Source: an uncultured Candidatus Binatia bacterium (lineage in GTDB: Bacteria; Desulfobacterota; Binatia; UBA9968; JAJDTQ01). From it: 64,000 nucleotides of DNA. Below are positions 1 through 7,663 of the stretch, piece after piece (position 1 is the first letter of the stretch; each line of letters begins with the position of its first letter). The translations under genes were made by a program, and so were the position numbers. The notes beneath the pieces are model-generated. The model had not been told where the DNA came from and ran no database searches. It was given only the letters and a program-made list of their open reading frames with translations. Where the stretch lies: NCBI GenBank assembly GCA_958295985.1, contig OY282432.1, positions 2,193,501 to 2,257,500 of the forward strand. Direction: 5' to 3'.

Positions 1-175
1 GCCGGACAAGGACGTCATCATCGTCCCCAACCTGGCGTGCTCCACGCTGGACCCGTCGGCGCCGGCGCCGCGCACCACCGCGGTGTGGGGCATCGATGCC
101 ACCATGCCGCTCAGGGACAACGAGTACTATCGGAAAGTCCAGGTGCCCGGCGTCGATAAGGTGGACTACATCTGA
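1..175 (+). CDS. UbiD-family decarboxylase, C-terminal fragment
   Basis: The gene runs in from the left edge, and only the last 57 codons are present, ending at TGA 173-175. The visible tail reads DVIIVPNLACSTLDPSAP followed by GIDATMPL. This is the usual closing pattern of UbiD-type (prenyl-FMN dependent) decarboxylases, in which a DVIVVP strand, an LDPS turn and a GIDAT segment come near the C-terminus. Family members decarboxylate aromatic or unsaturated acids. It sits 75 bp upstream of a molybdenum hydroxylase operon on the same strand, so a shared aromatic or heterocyclic degradation route is plausible. The call rests on a short fragment. Confidence 0.6.
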   Translation, partial: PDKDVIIVPNLACSTLDPSAPAPRTTAVWGIDATMPLRDNEYYRKVQVPGVDKVDYI

Positions 176-249
176 GCGATGCGGCGACGGGCGGTCACGG
201 GCCGGCAGCCCGTGAGACTTGAGGCCGCCAGCAACGTTTCCCGGCGATC

Positions 250-1128
250 ATGAAGCACTTCGAATACCTGGAACCCGGCACGGTGGCCGAAGCCTGCGAC
301 CTGTTGAAGCAATACCGCGGCGACGCGCGCGTGTTCGCCGGCGGCAGCTCCCTCACGATCCTGCTCAAGCAGGGTTTCCTGCAGCCGGAAGCGCTGATCA
401 ACATCAAGAAGATCGAAGAGTTGCGGCGCATCGAGGAGTCCGGCGACGCCCTCGTCATCGGCGCCCTGGTGACCCACCACGACATCGAGACCTCCGACCT
501 GCTGGCGCGGCGCCTGCCGGTCCTGTGCGAGCTGGAGCACGACGTGGCCAACATCCGGGTGCGGAACATGGCCACGGTGGGCGGCAACATCGCCTCGGGG
601 GAGCCGTTGACCGACCTTCCCTGCGTGTTCATGACCCTGGATGCGACCGTGCGCATCGCCAACACGTCGGGCGGGCGCACCCTGCCGCTGGAAGACGTCT
701 TCGTGGACTACTACGAGACGCAGTTGCAGGAGGACGAGGTGTTGACCCACGTGGTGATCCCGCGGCTGCCGGCCCACAGCGCCGTCGATTACGTCCGGTT
801 CTCCAGCAGTTCGGTGGTGGACAAGCCCTGCATCGGCGTGGCGGTGCGCATGTCGGTGGACCCCGACGACGGCGCCTGCGGCGACGTCCGCGTCGGGCTG
901 GGCTGCGTCGCCCCCACGCCCATGCGGGCGCGCAAGGCCGAGGCGCTGCTGGAAGGCCAGCGGCTGAACGACGGGAATATCCGGGAGGCCGCACGCGCCG
1001 CGGCCGAAGAGTGCGACCCGATGGACGATCTGCGGGGCTCGGCGCGTTACAAGCGCGAGATGGTGGCGGCGCTGGTGCGGCGTCTCGCACCCAGGGTTTA
1101 CCAACGGGCGCGAGACGGCCGGCGCTGA
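250..1128 (+). CDS. Molybdenum hydroxylase FAD-binding subunit (CoxM/CutM family)
   Basis: This 292-residue protein is the medium, FAD-carrying subunit of a three-part xanthine dehydrogenase family enzyme. It shuttles electrons between the 2Fe-2S subunit and the acceptor. FAD-binding signatures are visible: AGGSSLTILL near residue 36 and TVGGNIASGEPLTDLPC near residue 110. Length is normal for the family. The ATG at 250 begins the conserved MKHFEYLEP start. It is the first gene of a set ordered FAD, Fe-S, Mo on one strand, so all three parts of a functional holoenzyme are present. The substrate cannot be read from this subunit. Confidence 0.9.
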   Translation: MKHFEYLEPGTVAEACDLLKQYRGDARVFAGGSSLTILLKQGFLQPEALINIKKIEELRRIEESGDALVIGALVTHHDIETSDLLARRLPVLCELEHDVANIRVRNMATVGGNIASGEPLTDLPCVFMTLDATVRIANTSGGRTLPLEDVFVDYYETQLQEDEVLTHVVIPRLPAHSAVDYVRFSSSSVVDKPCIGVAVRMSVDPDDGACGDVRVGLGCVAPTPMRARKAEALLEGQRLNDGNIREAARAAAEECDPMDDLRGSARYKREMVAALVRRLAPRVYQRARDGRR

Positions 1129-1223
1129 GCGCTGCGCCCGGCCCGGCCGCGGAAGTCACGGCCCGTGGTCCCGGCCCGGACCGGCGCGTACCGGATACGC
1201 GGATTTCAGAGAGGACTTGCGGC

Positions 1224-1685
1224 ATGAAGAAAGCCATCACCATGGAGGTCAACGGCGCGTCCTGCGAGGTGGAGGTGGAGCCGTGGCGCACGCTGCTCGA
1301 CGTGGTCCGGGAAGAGCTGGGCCTCACCGGCGCCAAGCTGGGCTGCGACATCCAGGTGTGCGGCGCCTGCACGTTGCTCCTCGACGGCAAGCCGGTGAGC
1401 GCCTGCTCGGTGCTGGCGGTGGACGCCGACGGCCGGCAGGTCGCCACCGTGGAAGGCCTGGCCGACGGCGACCGGCTGCACCCGCTGCAGGAATCGTTCA
1501 TGAAGTTCGGGGCGTTGCAGTGCGGCTATTGCACCTCGGGGTTCCTGCTTACGGCCAAGGCCATGCTGGAAGAGAACCCCCACCCCGACGACGACCAGAT
1601 CAAGAGTTACATGGGCGGCAGCTTCTGCCGTTGCGGCTGCTACCAGGAGATCATGCAGGCCATCCGAAGCGTGGCCCGGGCATAG
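1224..1685 (+). CDS. Molybdenum hydroxylase 2Fe-2S subunit (CoxS/CutS family)
   Basis: This is the small iron-sulfur subunit, 153 residues. It carries two 2Fe-2S clusters that relay electrons from the molybdenum site to FAD. The plant-ferredoxin-like motif GCDIQVCGAC with a following Cys is in the N-terminal half. The C-terminal helical domain has QCGYCTSG and the paired FCRCGCYQE. The open frame extends far upstream through the FAD gene, but the ATG at 1224 gives the standard family length and N-terminus. It lies between the FAD subunit (95 bp upstream) and the Mo subunit (27 bp downstream). Confidence 0.93.
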   Translation: MKKAITMEVNGASCEVEVEPWRTLLDVVREELGLTGAKLGCDIQVCGACTLLLDGKPVSACSVLAVDADGRQVATVEGLADGDRLHPLQESFMKFGALQCGYCTSGFLLTAKAMLEENPHPDDDQIKSYMGGSFCRCGCYQEIMQAIRSVARA

Positions 1686-1712
1686 GGTCCCGCGAGGGAC
1701 CGGGAGCGTGTC

Positions 1713-4022
1713 ATGGCGATAGTCGAGAGGCCGCAGAGCGCACAGGACGGACGCCGGCTGGACTACCAGGCGAAGCTTACGGGCCGCGCCGCGTACCTGG
1801 CGGACATGAAGATGCCGGGGGTCTGTGAGGGGGTGATCTTGCGCAGCCCCGCGGCCCACGCGTGGATCCGTTACGTGGACGCGTCGGAGGCCCTCAAGAC
1901 GCCGGGAGTGGTGGCGGTCTACACCCGGGAGGACGTCGTCCAGGGTACCGGCATCGAGCCCTACTACGGACCGGTGTTCAAGGACCAGACCATCGTGGCG
2001 GTCGACAAGGTCCGGCACGTGGGGGATCCGGTGGCCGCGGTGGCCGCGGAGACCCGTGAGGCCGCGGAGGAGGCGGCGAACCGCATCGTGGTGGAGTACG
2101 AGGATCTGCCCGCGGTCATGGACGTGCGCGACTCGGTGGAGGAGGACGCCACCCTGGTGCACGAGACCGTGCGCATACCCGAGCACGGCTTCGCGGACCT
2201 CGCGGAGCTCAAGCCCATCGAGGGCACCAACGTCTGCACCCACTTCAAGCTGCGCAAAGGGGACATCGAGCAGGGGTTCGCCGAGTGCGCCCACGTCTTC
2301 GAGGACACCTTCATCCTGCCCACCACCCAGCACGTGGCGCTGGAGCCCCACGGCTGCGTCGCCTCGTTCCAGCCCGACGGGCGCGTCCATCTCTGGTCCA
2401 CGACCCAGAACCCCTTCGTGGTGCGCACCCAGCTCTCCAACATCTTCAAGCTGCCGGTGTCGAAGATCCGCATCATCGTGCCGTATCTCGGGGGCGGGTA
2501 CGGCAGCAAGGTCTATCCCAAGATCGAGCCGCTGACGGTGGCCCTGGCGCAGAAGGCCAGGCGCCCGGTGCGCATCCTGCTGAGCCGGGAAGAGGTATTC
2601 TACACGGTCACCAAGCACGCCGCGGTGATCCGCATGAAGACCGGCGTCAAGGCCGACGGCACGTTCCACGCGCGGGAGGCGGAGGTGCTGCTCGACACCG
2701 GCGCGTTCGCGGAGATCGGCCCGCGGGTGGCCAAGAAGTCCGCCTACACCGCGGCCGGGCCCTACAAGTTCAGCCACGTCAAGATCGACGCCAAGTCGGT
2801 CTACACCAACAAGCCGCCGGCGGGGGCGTTTCGTGGTTTCGGCGTCTCCCAGTCGGCCTGGGCCAGCGAGTCGCAGACGGACATCATCGCCAGGGCGCTC
2901 GGCCGGGATCCCTACGAACTGCGCGTGCAGAACATCTACGACGAGGGTGACGAGTTCGTCACCGGCGAGAAGCTCTGGAGCATCGGGGTCAAGGAGTGCC
3001 TGGAGAAGGTCGCCCAGGAGATGAAGTGGAGCGAGCCGGCGCCGGCGCCGGAGGATCCTTCCAAGGTGCGGGGCAGAGGACTGGCGGCGTTGATCAAGGC
3101 CACCATCACCCCGTCCATCTCGTGCGCCGCCATCAAGCTCAACGAGGACGGGAGCGTGAACGTGTTCACCAGCACGGTGGAGATGGGCCAGGGCTCGGAC
3201 ACGGCCATGGCCGCCATCGTGGCGGACACCCTGGGGATAACCCTGGACCAGGTGTCGGTGCTCGGCGTGGACACGGACGTCGTGCCGTATGATCTCACCA
3301 CCTCGTCGAGCCGTTCCACGTTCCACATGGGCAAGGCCCTGGAGCTGGCCTCCCTGGACCTGTGCGAGCAACTCCGCAAGTTCGTCTCCGAGGAATACGA
3401 CGTACCGTTCGACGAGACCCGCACCGAGGGCGGCAAGGTGCTGTTCCGGGAGAACGCGCTGGATTTCCGGGAGGTGCTGTTCAACCATTTCGGCATGCAG
3501 GGGGGCACGCTGGTGGGCCGGGGCGAAGTGAAGACGAGCATCAAGGACCCGGAGACCGGAGACAAGACGACTTCGTCCTTCTGGTTCGTGGGGGCCGGGG
3601 GCAGCGAAGTCGAGATCGACAAGGACACCGGCAGGCTCAGGGTGCTGAAGCACGCCACCGCGGTGGACGTGGGCAGGGTCATCACGCCCCTGGGCTGCCA
3701 GCAGCAGCTCGTGGGCGGGGCCATCACCGGTCTGGGCCAGGCGCTGTTCGAGCAGATGGTGTTCGACAACGGGGTACTGGTCAACCCCAACCTGGTGGAC
3801 TACGTGCTGCCGGCCCTGGGCGATATGCCCGACGTGATTACGCCCATCACCGTGGAGGCGCCGCACAAGAACGGTCCCTTCGGCGCCAAGGGCATCGGGG
3901 AGACGTCGCTCATCCCGGTGGCGCCCTCCATCGCCAACGCGGTGGATGACGCCGTGGGCGTGCGCATCAAGGACCTGCCGGTGACCGCGGAGAAGATATT
4001 CCTGGGTATGCTGGACAAGTAG
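1713..4022 (+). CDS. Molybdenum hydroxylase catalytic subunit (xanthine dehydrogenase family, CoxL-like)
   Basis: This 769-residue large subunit binds the molybdopterin cytosine dinucleotide cofactor and hydroxylates the substrate. Visible cofactor motifs are GGGYGSK (near 266), GAFRGFGVSQ (near 372), EMGQGSDTA (near 492) and, close to the C-terminus, GAKGIGETSLIP, whose Glu is the expected catalytic base. The AYRCSFR loop of true CO dehydrogenase is absent; the loop reads GAFRGFG, as in enzymes of the aldehyde, purine or aromatic CoA class. With the two upstream genes it forms a complete enzyme. The SDR downstream and UbiD upstream suggest a catabolic cluster. The substrate is unknown. Confidence 0.92.
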   Translation: MAIVERPQSAQDGRRLDYQAKLTGRAAYLADMKMPGVCEGVILRSPAAHAWIRYVDASEALKTPGVVAVYTREDVVQGTGIEPYYGPVFKDQTIVAVDKVRHVGDPVAAVAAETREAAEEAANRIVVEYEDLPAVMDVRDSVEEDATLVHETVRIPEHGFADLAELKPIEGTNVCTHFKLRKGDIEQGFAECAHVFEDTFILPTTQHVALEPHGCVASFQPDGRVHLWSTTQNPFVVRTQLSNIFKLPVSKIRIIVPYLGGGYGSKVYPKIEPLTVALAQKARRPVRILLSREEVFYTVTKHAAVIRMKTGVKADGTFHAREAEVLLDTGAFAEIGPRVAKKSAYTAAGPYKFSHVKIDAKSVYTNKPPAGAFRGFGVSQSAWASESQTDIIARALGRDPYELRVQNIYDEGDEFVTGEKLWSIGVKECLEKVAQEMKWSEPAPAPEDPSKVRGRGLAALIKATITPSISCAAIKLNEDGSVNVFTSTVEMGQGSDTAMAAIVADTLGITLDQVSVLGVDTDVVPYDLTTSSSRSTFHMGKALELASLDLCEQLRKFVSEEYDVPFDETRTEGGKVLFRENALDFREVLFNHFGMQGGTLVGRGEVKTSIKDPETGDKTTSSFWFVGAGGSEVEIDKDTGRLRVLKHATAVDVGRVITPLGCQQQLVGGAITGLGQALFEQMVFDNGVLVNPNLVDYVLPALGDMPDVITPITVEAPHKNGPFGAKGIGETSLIPVAPSIANAVDDAVGVRIKDLPVTAEKIFLGMLDK

Positions 4023-4087
4023 CCGGGTTTCGAACCCGGCCGTGGGCGAAGGACGTGCGGGAGCGGGTTTGGAACCCGCCCCTGCAC
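4022..4087 (+). repeat. Two stop-codon-proximal GC hairpins (REP-like)
   Basis: A hairpin GCCGGGTT-tcg-AACCCGGC spans 4022-4040 and overlaps the last base of the upstream stop codon. A longer one spans 4055-4087, with a 15-bp arm, one mismatch and one G-T pair around a GCGGGTT/AACCCGC core. Neither has a strong T tract. Similar GGGTTT-type palindromes follow other stop codons in this window (for example near 30780 and 59890), so these may be dispersed palindromic repeats that also stabilise or terminate the message. Confidence 0.55.
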
Positions 4088-4161
4088 GGAAATCGCGGAA
4101 ACTTGGGGGAAAACCAAACCCAAAGACGACCGAATCGTAGTGGGGCAAGGAGGAGAAGACC

Positions 4162-4932
4162 ATGAAGCTCAAAGACCGTGTAGCGATCATCACCGGAGCC
4201 GGCCGCAATATCGGCGAGGCGGCCGCCAAGCTGTTCGCCTCGGAAGGCGCCAGGATCTGCGTGGTGGATATGGATCCGGGGCGCGGCGAGAAGGTCGTCG
4301 GCGACCTCAAGGCCGATGGCCATGAAGCCATCTATGCCAAGTGCAACGTTGCCAACACGGATGACGTGAAGGCCATGGTCCAGGCCACGGTGGATGCCTT
4401 CGGCGGCATCGATATCCTCGTCAACAACGCCGCGGTCACCGATCACGAGACCATCTTCAGCATCTCGGAAGAAGAATGGAACCTGGTTATCGACGTGACC
4501 CTCAAGGGACCGTTTCTGGTGGGCCGGTACGTGGCGGAGCAGATGGTCAAGCAGGGCAGGGGGGGCGTCATCGTAAACGTGGCCTCGACCTCGGGCCTGT
4601 CCGGCCGCACCGACGCCATCGCCTACATGGCCGCCAAGGGCGGGGTGGTCAACCTGTCCCGCGGCATGGCGGTGCAGCTCTCCCAGTACAACATCCGGGT
4701 CAACTGCCTGACCCCCAACCGTTCGGGTTCTCCCGTGGGCCAGGACGAGGGCGCCGTGGGCCGGGAGTTCAAGAACCTGGCGGGACGGCTCGGTACGGCG
4801 GACGACCAGGCCAAGGCCATGCTGTTCCTGGCCAGCGACGACTCGGGTTTCGTGTGGGGCGAGAACCTCATCTGCGACGGCGGCGTCACCGCGGCGTCGA
4901 ACTTCCCCAAGGAGCGGTTGCCGGCCAACTGA
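4162..4932 (+). CDS. SDR-family NAD(P)-dependent oxidoreductase
   Basis: A classical short-chain dehydrogenase of 256 residues. The N-terminal nucleotide motif TGAGRNIGEAAA starts near residue 10, and an acidic residue after the second strand (VVDMDPG) suggests NAD preference. The structural NNAA motif is near 89. The catalytic Ser lies in VASTSGLSG, followed by Tyr and Lys in YMAAKGG. Length is standard. The ATG has an AGGAGA box 7 bases upstream. It lies 139 bp after the molybdenum hydroxylase genes, across a hairpin pair, and before a terminator, so it may be co-transcribed with them. The substrate is unassigned. Confidence 0.9.
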   Translation: MKLKDRVAIITGAGRNIGEAAAKLFASEGARICVVDMDPGRGEKVVGDLKADGHEAIYAKCNVANTDDVKAMVQATVDAFGGIDILVNNAAVTDHETIFSISEEEWNLVIDVTLKGPFLVGRYVAEQMVKQGRGGVIVNVASTSGLSGRTDAIAYMAAKGGVVNLSRGMAVQLSQYNIRVNCLTPNRSGSPVGQDEGAVGREFKNLAGRLGTADDQAKAMLFLASDDSGFVWGENLICDGGVTAASNFPKERLPAN

Positions 4933-4974
4933 CCGGCTCGCCCGGATGGAAGGGGAGCGGCCTCGAGGGTTGAC

Positions 4975-5010
4975 GAGGCCGGGCACGTGCAGGCGAAAGT
5001 GCCCGGCTTC
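4975..5010 (+). terminator. Hairpin terminator after the SDR gene
   Basis: A 12-bp stem (GAGGCCGGGCAC paired with GTGCCCGGCTTC, one G-T pair) with a 12-base loop, 42 bases after the SDR stop. It is followed by TTCGTTGCG rather than a clean T run, so termination may be partial. It separates the dehydrogenase cluster from the TRAP promoter that follows. Confidence 0.6.
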
Positions 5011-5033
5011 GTTGCGAAAACCTGCCATGTGCC

Positions 5034-5063
5034 TTGACATTCGTTCACGGCTTCCACTAGTGT
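5034..5063 (+). promoter_or_regulatory. Sigma-70-like promoter of dctP copy 1
   Basis: TTGACA at 5034-5039 and TAGTGT at 5058-5063 are separated by 18 bases. The -35 is perfect and the -10 is weak. The same two hexamers with the same spacing, and about two thirds of the spacer, recur at 6176-6205 upstream of the dctP remnant. This repetition supports the element being real. Confidence 0.6.
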
Positions 5064-5132
5064 CGGCTCCGTCGAAGACGGAAACGGTTCCGTTTTCAGG
5101 GCACAGGCCAACAGCAGCAGAAAGGGGAGACA

Positions 5133-6164
5133 ATGAAAGCACTATCCAGATCGTTGGCGCTCTTTGTATTGGCAGGATTCGCGTGCGCGGCCGGGGTGGT
5201 GCTTCCGGTCGACGCCCAAGCGAAGATCATTCTCAAGGTGCCGACCCAGTCCGCCCGCCCGGGAACTCCCCGCGCCGATTATCTCGTGCGTTTCCAGAAG
5301 GGGGTGGCGGAAAGGACCAAGGGCGAGATCGACGTCCAGATCTTCTGGGCCAACTCCCTGGTGCATGCCAAGGAGGCCCTGGAAGCGGTGCAGTTGGGGA
5401 CGGCGGACATGGCCGATCTGGCCATCGGCTATTTCTCCGACAAGATCCGGCTGCTGCAGGTCGCCGGGTTGCCCTTCTCCGTCGCTGATCCGGTGGAGTC
5501 GTGGAACGGCGTCTATCGTCTGCTTCAGCAGGTCCCGGAGGCCCGCGCCGAGCTTACCAAGTTCGGTCACGTGATCGTGGGCCAGGCCGCCACCGCGAGC
5601 TATCAGCTCGTGGCGCACGATCCCATCGGGAACCTGGCGGACCTGAAGGGCAAGAAGGTCGGCACCTTCGGCCGCATCGCGCCCAAGGCCATCAAGGCGG
5701 CGGGAGCGATCCCGGTGAGCACCACCGGCGGAGAGATGTACGAGGCGCTCCAGCGCAAGACCATCGACGCCCGCATCCTCTCTTTCGAGGCGGCCCAGCG
5801 GTTCAAGACCTACGAGGTGGCCAAGTACATGAGCCGGATCGAGATGGGCTGTATCGCCGGCGTCACCATGTTCACCATCAACCAGAGAAAGTGGGACTCC
5901 CTGTCGAAGGAACACCAGAAGATCATTCTCGACGAGGCTGACAAGGCCGGCAGGTGGGAAGCCCAGGCGATGAAGGACGACGACACCAAGTTCCAGAAAT
6001 ACCTCAAGAGCAAGGGCGTTATCATCGTCGATTTCTCGGCCGAGGACAGGGAGAAGTGGAAGAACAGCCCGGGCGTCCGGAAGATCGCCGGGGACTGGGT
6101 CGCGAGCATGGACAAGCTGGGCCTGCCCGGCCAGAAGGCCCTCGACGTTTTCCTGGGCCAATAG
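5133..6164 (+). CDS. dctP: TRAP transporter substrate-binding protein DctP, copy 1
   Basis: This 343-residue periplasmic solute receptor of a tripartite ATP-independent transporter binds an organic acid-type ligand and delivers it to DctQM. It has a Sec signal peptide (basic start, hydrophobic run to about residue 27). The DctP fold is evident from KVPTQSARPGTP, FWANSLVHAKEALEAVQLGTADMADL and the core NLADLKGKKV. AAAGGGGA precedes the ATG. It is about 83% identical to the copy at 7664-8695, and residues 167-239 are identical between them. No membrane subunits follow directly, so it presumably shares the DctQM pair encoded 2.6 kb downstream. It is flanked by its own promoter. Confidence 0.92.
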   Translation: MKALSRSLALFVLAGFACAAGVVLPVDAQAKIILKVPTQSARPGTPRADYLVRFQKGVAERTKGEIDVQIFWANSLVHAKEALEAVQLGTADMADLAIGYFSDKIRLLQVAGLPFSVADPVESWNGVYRLLQQVPEARAELTKFGHVIVGQAATASYQLVAHDPIGNLADLKGKKVGTFGRIAPKAIKAAGAIPVSTTGGEMYEALQRKTIDARILSFEAAQRFKTYEVAKYMSRIEMGCIAGVTMFTINQRKWDSLSKEHQKIILDEADKAGRWEAQAMKDDDTKFQKYLKSKGVIIVDFSAEDREKWKNSPGVRKIAGDWVASMDKLGLPGQKALDVFLGQ

Positions 6165-6175
6165 AATAGTCTTCC

Positions 6176-6205
6176 TTGACATCGGCTCAAGGCTTCGACT
6201 AGTGT
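6176..6205 (+). promoter_or_regulatory. Duplicated sigma-70-like promoter before the dctP remnant
   Basis: TTGACA 6176-6181, an 18-base spacer and TAGTGT 6200-6205. The surrounding bases (CTTGACAT...CTCA.GGCTTC.ACTAGTGTC) match the promoter at 5034-5063. The copy therefore moved with a duplicated dctP unit. It may now drive the remnant and, by readthrough, the amidohydrolase. Confidence 0.5.
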
Positions 6206-6317
6206 CCTTTGGCACGCCGTGGGACTCGTGATGGTGTGGTCCGGGGAGCGGTAGCGTTGGGCGCGGGGTCAAGCAAGCGGTTCAGGTCTGCCAAGCCTAC
6301 ATCGGAAAGGGGACGGC

Positions 6318-6424
6318 ATGAAGGCACTCCGGGCGTCAGGAAGATCGCCGCGGACTGGGTGGCGAGCGTGGAACAGGCGGGTCTGCCCGGCAAGAAGGCT
6401 CTCGACGTTTTCCTGGGCAAATAG
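6318..6424 (+). pseudogene. dctP remnant with a large internal deletion
   Basis: The first four codons of a dctP gene (ATGAAGGCACTC, preceded by the same AAAGGGGA ribosome site) are joined directly to the last about 30 codons (GVRKIAADWVASVEQAGLPG to the TAG at 6422-6424). About 930 bases of the gene body are missing. The join is out of frame, so no receptor fragment can be made from this ATG. Together with the promoter copy upstream and the hairpin downstream, it is the scar of a third tandem dctP gene between the two intact ones. Confidence 0.8.
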
Positions 6425-6428
6425 TCCG

Positions 6429-6456
6429 GTAGGGGGCCCGGGTTGCGGGCCCCTAC
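6429..6456 (+). terminator. Hairpin after the dctP remnant
   Basis: An inverted repeat GTAGGGG.GCCCG / CGGGC.CCCTAC with one bulge and a short GGTTG loop, beginning five bases after the remnant stop codon. It is probably the original terminator or intercistronic hairpin of the lost dctP copy. It lacks a T tract. Confidence 0.5.
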
Positions 6457-6498
6457 CCCGTGCATACGCGGGTCACGCAAGCGGTTCGGGAGGATGCC

Positions 6499-7566
6499 GT
6501 GTCCTATGACGATTATTCCGTAGTGGATTGTGACGGTCACGTGGTGGAGTGGATCCCGGACATGGCCGAGTACATGAGCGACCGCATCAAGGGCCAGGCC
6601 CTCGACCCGGCGCGAAACCGCCAGGGTGTTTTCCCTTCCATCGACGGGATGCACTTCGCCTTGCGGGCGGGAACCATGGACAGCGAGAGGGTCACCGCCA
6701 GCGAGTACATGCCGGGCAGCGGCGAGGACTGGGTCGCCTTTCTGCAGCAGGCCGGCATCGACAAAACCGTCCTGTTCAGCACCGAAGGACTCTCCGTGGG
6801 CTTCATCCAGATACCCCGGTATGCGGTTGAGGTCTGCCGGGCCTACAACGACTACATCCACGAGAAGTTCGCCAAGGTGAGCGACCGGCTGCGGCCGGTG
6901 GCGCTCCTGCCCATGCAGGACGTTCCGGAGGCCGTGACGGAGCTCCGGCGCGCGGTGGACAAGCTCGGCTTCGTCGGGGGCATGCTGCCGTCCACGGGAC
7001 TGCCGCTCCACCTGGGCCACCAGAGCTACTGGCCGGTCTATGCGGAAGCCGAGCGCCTGGGGGTGCCGATAGCCATCCACGGCGGCTCCAACCTGGGTGT
7101 CGGGATGGACACGTTCACGAACTTCACGGGCTCTCACGTCTTGCATCATTCGGTCCCGTTGATGATCGCTCTCGTGTCGTTCATCTACCATGGCGTGTTC
7201 GACGCACACCCGAAGCTCCGGGCTGCGTTCATGGAGGGGGGCTGCGGCTGGCTCGATTTTCTCATCGACCGCATGGTGCGGGACGAGAACTACTTCGATG
7301 CCGCGGACCAGCCCGACATGCGGCCGGTGGAGTATCTCAAGGGCGGCCGCATCCTGCTGGGATGCGAGGGCAGCGAGGAGACTCTGGCGTACGTCGCGGG
7401 CAGGGTTGGCGTCGAGGCCTTCGCCTACGCGTCCGACTATCCGCACGAGGTGGATCTGCCGGCGGCGAAGCACGAGATCGAGGAGGTCGTGGAACGCGAC
7501 GACATGTCCAGGGAGGACAAGCAGGCAGTGTTGGGCGACAACGCGAAGCGGTTCTTCAATCTGTAA
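6499..7566 (+). CDS. Amidohydrolase-2 family metal-dependent hydrolase/decarboxylase
   Basis: A 355-residue TIM-barrel protein of the amidohydrolase 2 (ACMSD/gamma-resorcylate decarboxylase-like) group. It shows VVDCDGHVVEW at the start, AIHGGSN in the middle, the family hallmark HPKLRAAFMEGGCGWLDFLIDRM, and YASDYPHEV near the C-terminus, which supplies the metal-site Asp. The frame is open to a GTG at 6460, but the GTG at 6499 is preferred because CGGGAGG lies 5 bases upstream and the N-terminus then matches relatives. It lies between the dctP remnant and dctP copy 2, so its substrate or product is likely the ligand of this TRAP system. Confidence 0.85.
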   Translation: MSYDDYSVVDCDGHVVEWIPDMAEYMSDRIKGQALDPARNRQGVFPSIDGMHFALRAGTMDSERVTASEYMPGSGEDWVAFLQQAGIDKTVLFSTEGLSVGFIQIPRYAVEVCRAYNDYIHEKFAKVSDRLRPVALLPMQDVPEAVTELRRAVDKLGFVGGMLPSTGLPLHLGHQSYWPVYAEAERLGVPIAIHGGSNLGVGMDTFTNFTGSHVLHHSVPLMIALVSFIYHGVFDAHPKLRAAFMEGGCGWLDFLIDRMVRDENYFDAADQPDMRPVEYLKGGRILLGCEGSEETLAYVAGRVGVEAFAYASDYPHEVDLPAAKHEIEEVVERDDMSREDKQAVLGDNAKRFFNL

Positions 7567-7663
7567 GTCCGACGGGTAGCCCGCGCGGACGACGTTGGGC
7601 CATGACGCGTCAGCGTCACGGTAACGGGAAGTAACATCGAGGTAACATCAGAAAGGGGAAAGC

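Noticed and set aside
219..1223. Long in-frame extension upstream of the 2Fe-2S subunit
   Set aside because: It overlaps the FAD subunit in another frame and reads as Arg/Ala/Gly-rich shadow; the conserved N-terminus begins at 1224.
1713..4022. Possible aerobic CO dehydrogenase large subunit
   Set aside because: The gene order matches CoxMSL, but the diagnostic AYRCSFR active-site loop is missing (GAFRGFG instead).
1206..4331. A 1041-codon open frame on the minus strand across the molybdenum hydroxylase operon
   Set aside because: It is antisense to a gene with all cofactor motifs. Its composition (rich in His, Arg, Gly, Leu) is the usual mirror of GC-rich coding DNA, and no motif is recognisable.
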